Part shown: in pieces, positions 24,220 through 32,893 of the stretch
Position numbering within the stretch: the stretch's first letter is position 1
Layout of the letters: the number at the start of each line of letters is the position of its first letter
DNA from: Mannheimia indoligenes
GTDB taxonomy: Bacteria; Pseudomonadota; Gammaproteobacteria; Enterobacterales; Pasteurellaceae
Direction: 5' to 3'
DNA: 42,097 bases
Assembly (NCBI RefSeq): GCF_036880405.1
Contig: NZ_JBAJJM010000009.1
Coordinates: 1-42,097 of the forward strand
Translations under genes and position numbers: made by a program
The notes under the pieces: model-generated
Database searches by the model: none
Seen by the model: the letters and a program-made list of their open reading frames with translations, nothing else
Told to the model about the DNA's origin: nothing

Positions 24220-24573
24220 ATGGCACAGTTGCTTGCGGTAGAAGTAGATAAGTTAATTGGGAAACGAGTTCAAGAAAAGCGTAAAGAATTAGGTTATTCC
24301 GCTGAAAAATTAGCCGAATATATCGGCTTATCTCAACAGCAACTTTCACGCTATGAGCGGGGTGCAAGTAAAATAAATGTAGCACATTTAATTGATATTG
24401 CCATTTTCCTTAAAACACCGATTAGTTGGTTTTTCCAAGACTGTATGCCGAAAGATGCTCTTTTAGATGAGGTAAAACTCAGCGAGTTAGATAAGAAATG
24501 GGAACAGCTTCCTTTAATGCAAAAGGAAGCTGTGATGATTTTTTTAGATAATATAGCCAGCTATTATAAATAG
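24220..24573 (+). CDS. XRE-family helix-turn-helix regulator
   Basis: This 117-residue protein has a Cro/CI-type helix-turn-helix at about residues 13-70 (IGKRVQEKRKELGYSAEKLAEYIGLS, then QQQLSRYERG). Its short helical tail (about 85-117, LSELDKKWEQLPLMQKEAVMIFLDN) may dimerise. It is divergent from the lipoprotein-Slam operon across 149 bp with a perfect dyad, and convergent, with only seven bases between stops, with the glycan operon. I infer it controls the lipoprotein operon. A role in the glycan cluster or elsewhere is possible. No metal- or heme-binding motif is evident. Confidence 0.85.
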   Translation: MAQLLAVEVDKLIGKRVQEKRKELGYSAEKLAEYIGLSQQQLSRYERGASKINVAHLIDIAIFLKTPISWFFQDCMPKDALLDEVKLSELDKKWEQLPLMQKEAVMIFLDNIASYYK

Positions 24574-24580
24574 AACAAAT

Positions 24581-25381
24581 TCACTTTCTCAACAATCCAT
24601 AAACGGCTTTAAGCATAGAAAGCGGCAATAAACGTGGAATTGCTCGCATTAAGAAAATACCAAACCCTGAAATTGGGTCGTGGATTTGGCAACGATTTTT
24701 CAATTTATATAAACGCCATTCTGCTTCCGCCTGAGCTTTGCCACGGCGTCTACCGACCATTCCGTTGCCTACTCTCGCATACACTAACAAATCAGGTAAA
24801 TTCGCCACTTGTTTAAATTGAGCGATGAGTTTGATCCACAAATAGTAATCTTCTTGTAGATCTTGATATCCCCCCACTTCTAATACTTTCGATTTTTGAT
24901 ATGCCACCGTCATATGGTTAAACGGACAACGCTTACGGGTAAATTTAATAATTTCTTCTGCTGTGGTCGGCACATTACGATAAGCCACAATATCGTTAAT
25001 ATCTTGTCCAAATTCGGCAATTTGCCCGCCAAAAATGACGACTTCAGGATTTTTCTCAATAAATGCCACTTGCTTTGCAAAACGATCTGGCAAGCAAATA
25101 TCATCGGTATCCATTCTGAAAACCCACTCATTTGCACAATGGTTCAAACCATCATTTAAAGTTTTACCCAAGCCACGATTTTGAGGGAATTTCACCGCTT
25201 TTATCGGTAAAATTGCACTATATTCTTCTACAATCGCTTCTAATTCAGACGTAACAGCCCCATCAAAACAGATGACGATTTCATCTGCTTGATGAGTTTG
25301 AGCTTTCAGGCTGTCAAAACATTCTCTTAAATATTGCGGCTGTTCTTTAATGTATAACGACATTAAAACGGAAAATTTCAT
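24581..25381 (-). CDS. Glycosyltransferase family 2 protein (distal)
   Basis: This 266-residue GT-A fold glycosyltransferase has FSVLMSLYIKEQPQYLRECFDSL at the start, EIVICFDGA, and the metal-binding RMDTDDICLPDRF at about residue 89. It resembles the AmsE-like and LsgE/LsgF-like transferases of surface-glycan loci. The sugar donor and acceptor are unknown; galactose or N-acetylhexosamine donors are common. It is the last gene of the ten-gene operon. Its start overlaps the previous stop as TAATG, so translation is coupled. No transmembrane segment is obvious apart from a hydrophobic patch near the C-terminus. Confidence 0.9.
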   Translation of the reverse strand: MKFSVLMSLYIKEQPQYLRECFDSLKAQTHQADEIVICFDGAVTSELEAIVEEYSAILPIKAVKFPQNRGLGKTLNDGLNHCANEWVFRMDTDDICLPDRFAKQVAFIEKNPEVVIFGGQIAEFGQDINDIVAYRNVPTTAEEIIKFTRKRCPFNHMTVAYQKSKVLEVGGYQDLQEDYYLWIKLIAQFKQVANLPDLLVYARVGNGMVGRRRGKAQAEAEWRLYKLKNRCQIHDPISGFGIFLMRAIPRLLPLSMLKAVYGLLRK

Positions 25382-26265
25382 TAAATAAACCTTTTTAAAT
25401 TAATCGCCAATTTCGGCGAAATAAGAATTACAAGGGAAATAATCAGCGATTTAATATTTTTCGTCTGTTTAAACATTTCAAAATAATAACCTGCTGCCTT
25501 GCGAGATAAATTCATAATATGCGGATAACTTAAAATATAAAGTGAATTTAATTTAAAATTTTCCGCCTGTTCAGGCGTTTGAATATAGGTTTGTTTTATA
25601 TACTCAATCGCTTTTTCGGTATTTGTGGTATCCGTTGAAACGCTAGAACGCTTGGTGTGGAAGGTGCAATAAGTTAATGCCTTATCCACATAAAGTGGCT
25701 CAAAAGTCGGCTCTTCCAATAATTTCAACAAGAAATCGTAATCTTCCAGTGATCGCAAGCGGTCAGATAATCCGCCAATTTTGCAAAAGAGTTCTTTTTT
25801 CAAGCCAATCATCGGCATACCACCAATTTTATTTGCTTTCAGAATATTCTCTTTCGTCAGTTCACTTTTATGCTTAAAGGGTGAAGTTACATAAGTAAAG
25901 CCTTCGTTTACCATTTCACATTTTGCAGGGTGGTAAATAAAATTCGCAGCTGGATTTTGACTAATTTCTTGCGTCAATCGTTCGCATTTTTCAGACATAA
26001 AGCGATCGTCATCGTCTAAAAACAGCAACCATTCTCGGCTTGCGTGATTTGCCCCCACATTACGGCTTTGTGCTGCTCCCACATTTGGGTTATTACGAAT
26101 AACCTTTACCTCAAAAGGATACTCTTCATTGACGCTAACAGGGGTTTTGGAGCAATCATCAACAATCACGACTTCAAAATTATAAAGCGTTTGTTGCTTT
26201 AAACTTTCCAGCAATGCCTTAATTTCTTCATTACGATTATAAGAAGGCACAATAATACTAAACAT
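25381..26265 (-). CDS. Glycosyltransferase family 2 protein (proximal)
   Basis: This 294-residue GT2 transferase has MFSIIVPSYNRNEEIKALLESL, EVVIVDDCS and the metal-binding LFLDDDDRF at about residue 80. Its C-terminal portion (about 250-294) is basic and hydrophobic, suggesting membrane association. It should add one sugar to the lipid-linked unit on the cytoplasmic face. The start lies inside the end of the wzy-like gene (8-base overlap), and its stop overlaps the next start. A near-uptake core, GCAAGCGGT (25755-25763), lies inside the gene. Exact linkage cannot be told from sequence. Confidence 0.9.
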   Translation of the reverse strand: MFSIIVPSYNRNEEIKALLESLKQQTLYNFEVVIVDDCSKTPVSVNEEYPFEVKVIRNNPNVGAAQSRNVGANHASREWLLFLDDDDRFMSEKCERLTQEISQNPAANFIYHPAKCEMVNEGFTYVTSPFKHKSELTKENILKANKIGGMPMIGLKKELFCKIGGLSDRLRSLEDYDFLLKLLEEPTFEPLYVDKALTYCTFHTKRSSVSTDTTNTEKAIEYIKQTYIQTPEQAENFKLNSLYILSYPHIMNLSRKAAGYYFEMFKQTKNIKSLIISLVILISPKLAINLKRFI

Positions 26266-27445
26266 TTTTTGCCTCTTTGTTGTTGCAAAATAATATTAAA
26301 TTTCGACCGCTTGTACCGAATAAGGATAAAAACATTAATAAGACAAACATAATCCCCGGATAAGCGAAGGTATCGGCTTTAATATTTAAAATAGCAAGCA
26401 TACCAATAGTCGATAAAGTAAAAATCCAGCTTCCTCCAAACCAATTTATTGCTACTTTCCGCACAAAATAAGCAGTAAATGCAAAACAAACTAACATATA
26501 ACTCAAACCACCGTATAACACTTGGCGAATATAGCCTGAGTCTGAACCGCCATAATAACCGCCTGTTTCGGTATAATATAAACCATCACCGGAAATAAAT
26601 TGGCTAAGGGTTGGAATAAATAAGTGGTTTTTCACTAAATTATCGGTGGAAGAACTCACCTTACCTGTGCCGGATAATAAATTAATTACAGGCTCTAGTG
26701 CGTGTTCCACATAACGATTTTCAGGGAAAACAATAGCTAAAAATAGAATTAATATCGTAAAGGCTATTAATGGCAATAAGTATTTCCATTTAAAATAAAG
26801 AGCAATACTAATTATCGATATTAATAAAAATGTTCTCCCTGAAATTAGCCCAACACATAAAATTAAAAATAAAAACCACTCATTTATTGAATCCGTTTTT
26901 TTATTATAAGCTAATAAAAAATGCAGTAACATTAAGTAGAAAATACTTAATTGGAAAAAAGCAGATGAGGTAATATTATAAAGTCTGTATTCCTGCTCAG
27001 AACCAAAAAAACGCGGCATCATTGCGTTACTGGACAATAGAAAATCCACCATAAATGGTATACCTAATAATGCAGCCACACCACAAATCCATTGAATACC
27101 AATGCCGATTTTGAGATCACGAACAAATAAAGATTTACCATTTTCCGTTCGATAAAAAATATTATAAACTGCAATACCAAAAATAAATAAAATTAACATT
27201 TTGACATACATTGCCAATACGCCAATTTCTTTCGTACCGTTAATGAGAAGCGGAATAACACTAAAGCCAATCAATGCAAAAATTGCAATCAAACTGTCTT
27301 TCGGAATAATAATTCCGTTGGATTTTCCTTTAACAACTTGGAAAGCTAAATAACCACAAGCCAATAATCCTACCACAAATGCCATTCGCAAAAAGTGGAA
27401 GAACCAAGGATCGTAAATATAAAATAAATTAAACAGTGCTGACAT
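26258..27445 (-). CDS. wzy: Wzy-like oligosaccharide repeat-unit polymerase
   Basis: This 395-residue protein has roughly ten or more hydrophobic segments and a large soluble loop near residues 245-300, the layout of O-antigen or LOS polymerases. The loop contains SGDGLYYTETGG, followed by SDSGYIRQVLYGGLSY, a pattern frequent in Wzy proteins. Primary sequence in this group is poorly conserved, so topology and operon position carry the call. It would join lipid-linked units in the periplasm, or may act as a ligase-like protein in a single-unit LOS system such as the H. influenzae lsg locus. It starts 19 bases after the GT25 gene ends. Confidence 0.78.
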   Translation of the reverse strand: MSALFNLFYIYDPWFFHFLRMAFVVGLLACGYLAFQVVKGKSNGIIIPKDSLIAIFALIGFSVIPLLINGTKEIGVLAMYVKMLILFIFGIAVYNIFYRTENGKSLFVRDLKIGIGIQWICGVAALLGIPFMVDFLLSSNAMMPRFFGSEQEYRLYNITSSAFFQLSIFYLMLLHFLLAYNKKTDSINEWFLFLILCVGLISGRTFLLISIISIALYFKWKYLLPLIAFTILILFLAIVFPENRYVEHALEPVINLLSGTGKVSSSTDNLVKNHLFIPTLSQFISGDGLYYTETGGYYGGSDSGYIRQVLYGGLSYMLVCFAFTAYFVRKVAINWFGGSWIFTLSTIGMLAILNIKADTFAYPGIMFVLLMFLSLFGTSGRNLILFCNNKEAKNV

Positions 27446-27464
27446 TACAAACCTATTACAAATT

Positions 27465-28238
27465 TTAAGAAAGATTACGTTTGATCGCTAATATTTTTTT
27501 AAATGGATATTTAACCAGCTTTTTGAATAAGTTATTATTAAGTGAACCACGTAAATCTTCTAAATTACTGATTAATACAGGGTTTTCAATCGCCATTAAT
27601 GGGCGAACAATTAACACATCTAATTTGAATTCATTACCAAATAAAATAAAATCATCAGCAAGCCAGTAAGGGCGAGTTGTTGAGCATTGTGCTAAAAACT
27701 TGCAAGCGGTCGATTTTTTAATTAAATATGCAACTGTGCCGGCAAAATAATTACGATAAGAATAAGCATATTTATATTGGCTATCGCCAATCTGTTTTTG
27801 TAAAAAACCAAAAGTAGTTGGATAATTAATTTCTAATTCCACGTCATCAAAAGTTGGGATTTTGGATTGTCCGACTAGAATAATATCTGCTGTCAAATTT
27901 TGTACTAATAAAGCCTCAATATGTTTTTGGAAATCTTGAGCAAATAACGCATCATCTTCACAGACAAGGCAGTAATCATTATTTTCAATAGTATTATCTT
28001 CTGCTATTTTTTGATAAACCGCCAAATGGCTTAACGTACAGCCAACTTCGCCTTTCGTGGTTTTTCGCCCATAATGCTGCTCGAATTTAGCTAAATCAAA
28101 ATGCGTATTCAAAGCGTCCCAATCTCTACTCATTGTATTAATGGCATTAAAAATTTCAAAATCAAGCGTATTGGGTTGAGAAAAGAAAAGCTCGCGTCTT
28201 TTCACATCTTTTTCTAATGAAATTAAATATTTTTTCAT
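27465..28238 (-). CDS. GT25-family LOS glycosyltransferase
   Basis: This 257-residue family 25 glycosyltransferase is related to the Lic2A/LgtB/LpsA enzymes that often add galactose or glucose to lipooligosaccharide. Seen are KYLISLEKDVKRRELFF at the start and GEVGCTLSHLAVYQKI. The acidic EDDA motif is at about residues 94-97, and YWLADDFI is in the second half. I chose the ATG at 28238, one base beyond the sialyltransferase stop. A TTG six codons earlier would overlap. An uptake core lies inside (about 27702-27710). No simple-sequence repeat is present, so no phase variation of the tetranucleotide kind is expected. Confidence 0.88.
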   Translation of the reverse strand: MKKYLISLEKDVKRRELFFSQPNTLDFEIFNAINTMSRDWDALNTHFDLAKFEQHYGRKTTKGEVGCTLSHLAVYQKIAEDNTIENNDYCLVCEDDALFAQDFQKHIEALLVQNLTADIILVGQSKIPTFDDVELEINYPTTFGFLQKQIGDSQYKYAYSYRNYFAGTVAYLIKKSTACKFLAQCSTTRPYWLADDFILFGNEFKLDVLIVRPLMAIENPVLISNLEDLRGSLNNNLFKKLVKYPFKKILAIKRNLS

Positions 28239-28239
28239 T

Positions 28240-29178
28240 TTATTCTCGAATATCAATTATTTTAATGCCTAATTTTTCAAAAAGCTCATAAGTTTCAATA
28301 TAGGCTGGATTATCTACCTCTACCCTTAAAGCAACAACTTCAATATTTGGACTTTTATTCAAAATATTAATTACGGCACTGCTAAAGTAGGTATAAACTC
28401 GGCATTTTTTATGGCTAAACTCTTGAAAGATATAATCTTCTAAAATCAAATTGGTATCAATATATTCCACATTACTGAGTTTATATTTTTCTCTTGGGTG
28501 TGGTAAGTAGAGATCAACATCAAATGCTTTAATTACCTTCTCTGCTAACGCAATATTTTTCTCATCTTCTCGTTCAAAAATTGGCTGACCGAGTAGAATA
28601 TTAAAAACCTTAGAAGTTTCTAATTCTGATCCGGATAATTCATTCTTATTAATAAGATCCACATAAACCGTATTTTTAATAATATTTGGGAAACCTTGAT
28701 AAATCGTATAATGCGTTTTAGATAAATTTTTCAGTTTTTCCAAACTGTATTTATTGCCTAAAAACATATTAATTAATTTACGATTTAGTCCTATATTTTC
28801 TTCTTTATAGAAAATACTACTTGGAACAACATTTGCTGCACCATCATCAAAGGTATTCAGTACATTAAATTTAATCGCACTGAGTAGAAACTGAATTTCT
28901 AATTCATTAATATTTGCGAGAAATACTTTATTAAATTGTTTACCACCAAAGGTTGATTTTAAATAGAGAATTTCTTTAAGTAATTGAATTCGTTCACTAT
29001 GTTGCTGCATTGCAAAAAATTGCTGGCATTTTTTCCTTAAACGAGCTTGGTAGAAATCAAATTTCGCATTTTTGACGGTTGAGAGCATTACCCCAAAAAA
29101 TGCCTCATTTGGGTGCATTTCAATAATTTTCTCTGCAATCAGCACTTGCAAAGGAGTGCAACAAATAATTAAATTCAT
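28240..29178 (-). CDS. lst: Sialyltransferase, GT52 family (Lst/LsgB-like)
   Basis: This 312-residue protein begins MNLIICCTPLQVLIAEKII, the characteristic opening of family 52 transferases such as neisserial Lst and H. influenzae LsgB. The middle carries NTFDDGAANV. The C-terminal half contains YLPHPREKY and YTYFSSAVINIL, the stretches associated with CMP-sialic acid binding. It most likely moves Neu5Ac from CMP-Neu5Ac to a terminal galactose, commonly by an alpha-2,3 link. Its neighbours neuA, neuB and neuC supply the donor. I chose the ATG at 29178, which overlaps the flippase stop as ATGA. The frame extending upstream lies within the flippase gene and is not real. Confidence 0.88.
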   Translation of the reverse strand: MNLIICCTPLQVLIAEKIIEMHPNEAFFGVMLSTVKNAKFDFYQARLRKKCQQFFAMQQHSERIQLLKEILYLKSTFGGKQFNKVFLANINELEIQFLLSAIKFNVLNTFDDGAANVVPSSIFYKEENIGLNRKLINMFLGNKYSLEKLKNLSKTHYTIYQGFPNIIKNTVYVDLINKNELSGSELETSKVFNILLGQPIFEREDEKNIALAEKVIKAFDVDLYLPHPREKYKLSNVEYIDTNLILEDYIFQEFSHKKCRVYTYFSSAVINILNKSPNIEVVALRVEVDNPAYIETYELFEKLGIKIIDIRE

Positions 29179-30380
29179 ACGGTTTTTCCTACCCTTGCCG
29201 TCATTACATAAAGAATTGGAATAATTACAATTGCTCCAATAATAGCGGCAAAAGGAATATATTCTATTTGAGTAAAAGTTAAAGCGAATAATGCCACCAA
29301 ATAGAAAATGGTCGATAAAATAGAACAAAGTGAAATCAGTTTATTTTTGCCATAAAAAAACAAATAATTCACTAAAATTAGATAAGGCACAACGAGCATT
29401 GTCGCAATTAAAAATAGGATTATATAATATTTTGTGCCTACAAATTGGTTACCTAAAATCCAAACCACTACTTCTTCAGGAATAAACCACATCACGAGTG
29501 CCGGAATTGGTACTGTAAATAAGGCATAAAACGCCCATTTGTGGATATGGCTCACATTAATTTTTTTCTGTTTTAGTGCTTCATAAAAATAAGGAAGTGT
29601 CGCTTTATTTAAGGCTTGAATAACAATGGCTAAAATAAATGCAATTTGTGCCCCCATTGCATACAAGCCTAAATCAGCTTCACTAAATTTATGGAAAATA
29701 AAAATACGGTCTAACTGCCCTTTTAAGAAAATACTGGAATGGTGCAAAATCAACGGTAAACCAAAACCCATCAAATAAAAGAATGCGATCTTATAATGAG
29801 CAATACTAAATTTTTTCATTTTGCTTTTTTTCGCATAAAGCAGATAAGCGATGAAAAACACTAACGCATTACTGATTAAAATCGCTAAAATCCGTTTTTC
29901 AACTAAATCCGTTTCAAAATATTCCATCATTGCAACGGTAATAACTGCCGAAAAGATAGCTGACATTAGCTGAATAACCGTATAAGAAACCGCCTGTTTT
30001 TGGCATTGCCTAACACTTAATTGCACATTCAAAAAGGATTGGAACATTGCCCCAATCGCCACATAAGCAATAATTTCTGACTTGAAATACCAACAACCCA
30101 ATAGAATAAGCGAGCTTGCCAAAAGAGTATATAAATAGCCTGTCGTCAGCACTAAATTGAGCGAACGTTTACCGTAGAAATAAAAATAACGAGCTACAGC
30201 CCCATCTTGGCTAAGCCCGATAAAAATGACAAACAAGGCAGAGAAAGTTTGGTAATAGGAAAGCTCGCCATAGCCTTCTACCCCCAATTTTCGAGAGAAG
30301 TAAGGTAAGAGCAAGAAAGGAATTGACTTAGAAGCCAATTCCCCGATTAAGTAAATAACGCTGTCTTTAATTGCTTTCAT
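29175..30380 (-). CDS. wzx: Wzx-like polysaccharide flippase (MOP family)
   Basis: This 401-residue inner-membrane protein has about twelve hydrophobic segments and opens KAIKDSVIYLIGELASKSIPFLLLPYFSRKLGVEGYGELSYYQ (residues 2-44), a standard start of polysaccharide-exporter flippases and of H. influenzae LsgA. It would turn the lipid-linked oligosaccharide to the periplasmic side. It sits after neuC with a 33-bp gap holding an uptake core (30406-30414), and overlaps the sialyltransferase start. Its location between sialic acid synthesis and transfer genes indicates the exported unit is sialylated before or during export. Confidence 0.88.
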   Translation of the reverse strand: MKAIKDSVIYLIGELASKSIPFLLLPYFSRKLGVEGYGELSYYQTFSALFVIFIGLSQDGAVARYFYFYGKRSLNLVLTTGYLYTLLASSLILLGCWYFKSEIIAYVAIGAMFQSFLNVQLSVRQCQKQAVSYTVIQLMSAIFSAVITVAMMEYFETDLVEKRILAILISNALVFFIAYLLYAKKSKMKKFSIAHYKIAFFYLMGFGLPLILHHSSIFLKGQLDRIFIFHKFSEADLGLYAMGAQIAFILAIVIQALNKATLPYFYEALKQKKINVSHIHKWAFYALFTVPIPALVMWFIPEEVVVWILGNQFVGTKYYIILFLIATMLVVPYLILVNYLFFYGKNKLISLCSILSTIFYLVALFALTFTQIEYIPFAAIIGAIVIIPILYVMTARVGKTV

Positions 30381-30413
30381 AATTGCAAAATTTTGTCCAT
30401 TTTCGACCGCTTG

Positions 30414-31574
30414 TTAAAAGCTCACATCATAAAATCCTTTCGGCTGACTGTTTTTGCTATCGGCTAAGAATTTTTTGATTGCATTGTAAGCCTTTTCCAT
30501 TGCGTTGTCTTGAAAATATGGATTTTTCATTTCAGGCAATCTGTCTTGGAACTCGGCAGAAATCAATTTACTAATGCCTTCAATGATGGATTTTTCATTG
30601 CTTTCTACATCAATTACCGTTTCTCCACGCACTCTTCCTTGCTGACGATTGCCGATATTAATCGTTCCAACCCCACAGCTTGGTGCTTCAATTAAGCCTG
30701 ATGAACTGTTACCAATTAAACCTTGAGAATATTTAATCAATGCCAAATATTCTTCCGGCTTCACGGAAGTGAAAAACTTAAACTGATTTTCATCAGTATA
30801 GGCTTTAAAGCAGGCGTAAATTTGCTCAGAATTAGTATCCGAATTTGAGCCGATAAACACAAATTGGTATTTATTTTTAAATTGCTCAAAAGCATTTAGC
30901 AACGCATCAATTTGATCTAATACCGACACATCTGTCAATGTTTCAGGGTGGAAAACCACTAAGAAATACGGTGTATTTGGAACACCTAATTGCTCTACCA
31001 ACTCCGCTTTGGTTGGTAATACTAAATCTAAACTATTTTCTGCCCCAAGCGAGCCTGTATTGACCACATTTTCAGGCAATTCTCCCATTTGGATAACACG
31101 CTGTCTATATTCTTCCGTTGAAGTTAAATGTAGTTTAGACATTTTAGTAATGCAATGGCGAATAAATTCATCGTAATTACCTAAGGTTTGCTCACCACCG
31201 TGTAAATGAATGAGCGGAAGATTGTGCATTGCAGCCGCCGTTGCTACCGCTAACATTTCATAACGATCACCCAATACAATAACTGCATCATATTTATGTT
31301 GCTGGAAATGCTGACCAAATCGGTCTAAACATTCCGCCATAGAATGAATAATGGTTTGGTTATTTTCGCTATTTAAGGTAAGTGGTATACGAGCGGTAAT
31401 GTCAAAACTATCTTGCTCAATCACAGTTACTGTGTTGCCATATTGCGGATCAAGGTGCATAGCGGTTACAACAAGTGAGAAATTAATCTCCGGATCTTGT
31501 TCTAATTTCTTTAATAAACGCTTAACAATGCCATATTCAGCACGCGATCCTGTAATATATGCGATATTTTTCAT
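30414..31574 (-). CDS. neuC: UDP-N-acetylglucosamine 2-epimerase (hydrolysing), NeuC
   Basis: This 386-residue enzyme turns UDP-GlcNAc into ManNAc and UDP, the first step of sialic acid synthesis. It has the N-terminal ITGSRAEYGIVKRLL typical of NeuC, then VLGDRYEMLAVATAA and HLHGGEQTLGNYDEFIRH. The C-terminal GNSSSGLIEAPSCGVGTINIGNRQ lines the nucleotide site. The length is usual for NeuC rather than for the non-hydrolysing WecB. It starts immediately after the neuA stop with no gap, so the two are translationally linked. It is cytoplasmic. Confidence 0.96.
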   Translation of the reverse strand: MKNIAYITGSRAEYGIVKRLLKKLEQDPEINFSLVVTAMHLDPQYGNTVTVIEQDSFDITARIPLTLNSENNQTIIHSMAECLDRFGQHFQQHKYDAVIVLGDRYEMLAVATAAAMHNLPLIHLHGGEQTLGNYDEFIRHCITKMSKLHLTSTEEYRQRVIQMGELPENVVNTGSLGAENSLDLVLPTKAELVEQLGVPNTPYFLVVFHPETLTDVSVLDQIDALLNAFEQFKNKYQFVFIGSNSDTNSEQIYACFKAYTDENQFKFFTSVKPEEYLALIKYSQGLIGNSSSGLIEAPSCGVGTINIGNRQQGRVRGETVIDVESNEKSIIEGISKLISAEFQDRLPEMKNPYFQDNAMEKAYNAIKKFLADSKNSQPKGFYDVSF

Positions 31575-32834
31575 TTACTTTAATTCTTCTTCCAAAATAG
31601 CGGTTAATTTTTCGTAACCTTTTGCATTTAAATGTAAGCCGTCATTACTATAATTTAAATCTAACTTACCGTATTTATCACTAAAGGCTTTATCCAACGC
31701 AATCCATTTTACTGATAAATTATCTTTCAAATATTGATTTAACAAACGGATATCATCATTATTGCGATCTATTCTAAATGCGGTCGGCGTAATTTCTAAG
31801 AATGAAATCTCAATATCTGCACGGATTGCTTTTAATTGGCTAATTAAATGATTAATATCCATTAGGACTTGCTCATCACTCCATCCTTTATACACAATAT
31901 CATTTGTACCAAGCATCAATACGACTTCTTTTGGTAACTCTGAAATGAGTCCTTTGTCTAAAATCAGTTCACTATATTGTTTAGTAGAGATACCTGCAAT
32001 ACCTAAATTATTAACTGATTTTCCATTTAAAGATTCAATATTCCAATAATCTAAAATAGAATGCCCAATTAAAGTAATCTCTTTAACTTCTTTAAAATTC
32101 TCTTTTTTCATTAAAATAGAACGCTTAATGGTTTCGAGTAAGATTTTTTCTTTATTACGTTGTTGTAGAATAAAGTAGAAGTACTCAAAATCTTGACGGT
32201 CATCAATATCAATAGAAACATCTCTATCCATAAAATACGCCAAGCATTTCGCCCCATAAAAATGTTTTTGCTCAAGGTAAGCGGTCGGTTTTGCTGAAAA
32301 AATTGCACCGTTTGGTGAATATTCCGGGAGATAGAGCTGACGGGCATAGTTAGAATAATCTAGCTGGAAATGTTTTAAACTTTCATCTTCTTCAATCACA
32401 CGAGTAAGTGTGGTTGGCTTATGAGCGTCAGATACCGACACGATGAAATCAAACTTATCAAAGTTACGCTCAAACTTCTCGCAACACTCTTGAATATGCT
32501 GTGCAGTTCTTAATGGCGATGTTGGCTGAAGTAACATAAAATAGTCAAAATCAACGTGTTTATATTGATTTAATACATCTTCAATCACCACAAAAGAACT
32601 GGCTTTATCACTGGCTAAATGCTCGGCACGTTTGATAAATTCAATCGGATAATGGGAAAGTAAGTCAATATATTCTTGTGAATCGGTGCTGACAATAATT
32701 TTGTCAAACTGCTTAGACTCAATCGCTGCCTCAATAGAATACGCCATTAGAGGTTTACCGTCTGCCAAGAGTACATTTTTATTTGGTAAGCCTTTTGAAC
32801 CCGCACGAGCTGTAATAATTGCAATTTTTTTCAT
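31575..32834 (-). CDS. neuA: CMP-sialic acid synthetase fused to an SGNH-type esterase domain
   Basis: This 419-residue protein has two domains. Residues 1-228 form the cytidylyltransferase that activates Neu5Ac with CTP, with ITARAGSKGLPNKN, LLQPTSPLRTAQHI and SIDIDDRQDFEYF. Residues about 250-419 form an SGNH hydrolase. IGHSILDYW puts the nucleophile at Ser259, with His in place of the usual Asp before it; GTND is at 309-312, and DGLHLN at about 398-403. The length and layout match E. coli K1 NeuA, whose C-terminal half removes O-acetyl groups from sialic acids. The domain may therefore control O-acetylation state. A 59-bp gap with an uptake core separates it from neuB. Confidence 0.94.
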   Translation of the reverse strand: MKKIAIITARAGSKGLPNKNVLLADGKPLMAYSIEAAIESKQFDKIIVSTDSQEYIDLLSHYPIEFIKRAEHLASDKASSFVVIEDVLNQYKHVDFDYFMLLQPTSPLRTAQHIQECCEKFERNFDKFDFIVSVSDAHKPTTLTRVIEEDESLKHFQLDYSNYARQLYLPEYSPNGAIFSAKPTAYLEQKHFYGAKCLAYFMDRDVSIDIDDRQDFEYFYFILQQRNKEKILLETIKRSILMKKENFKEVKEITLIGHSILDYWNIESLNGKSVNNLGIAGISTKQYSELILDKGLISELPKEVVLMLGTNDIVYKGWSDEQVLMDINHLISQLKAIRADIEISFLEITPTAFRIDRNNDDIRLLNQYLKDNLSVKWIALDKAFSDKYGKLDLNYSNDGLHLNAKGYEKLTAILEEELK

Positions 32835-32893
32835 AAATCTGACCGCTTGTTATCTAAAAAATGATGGAACTTTCGCCTCATCACTATATGACA

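Noticed and set aside
29179..29328. 50-codon N-terminal extension of the sialyltransferase
   Set aside because: It lies wholly inside the flippase gene in another frame. The family's characteristic MNLIICCTP start begins at 29178.
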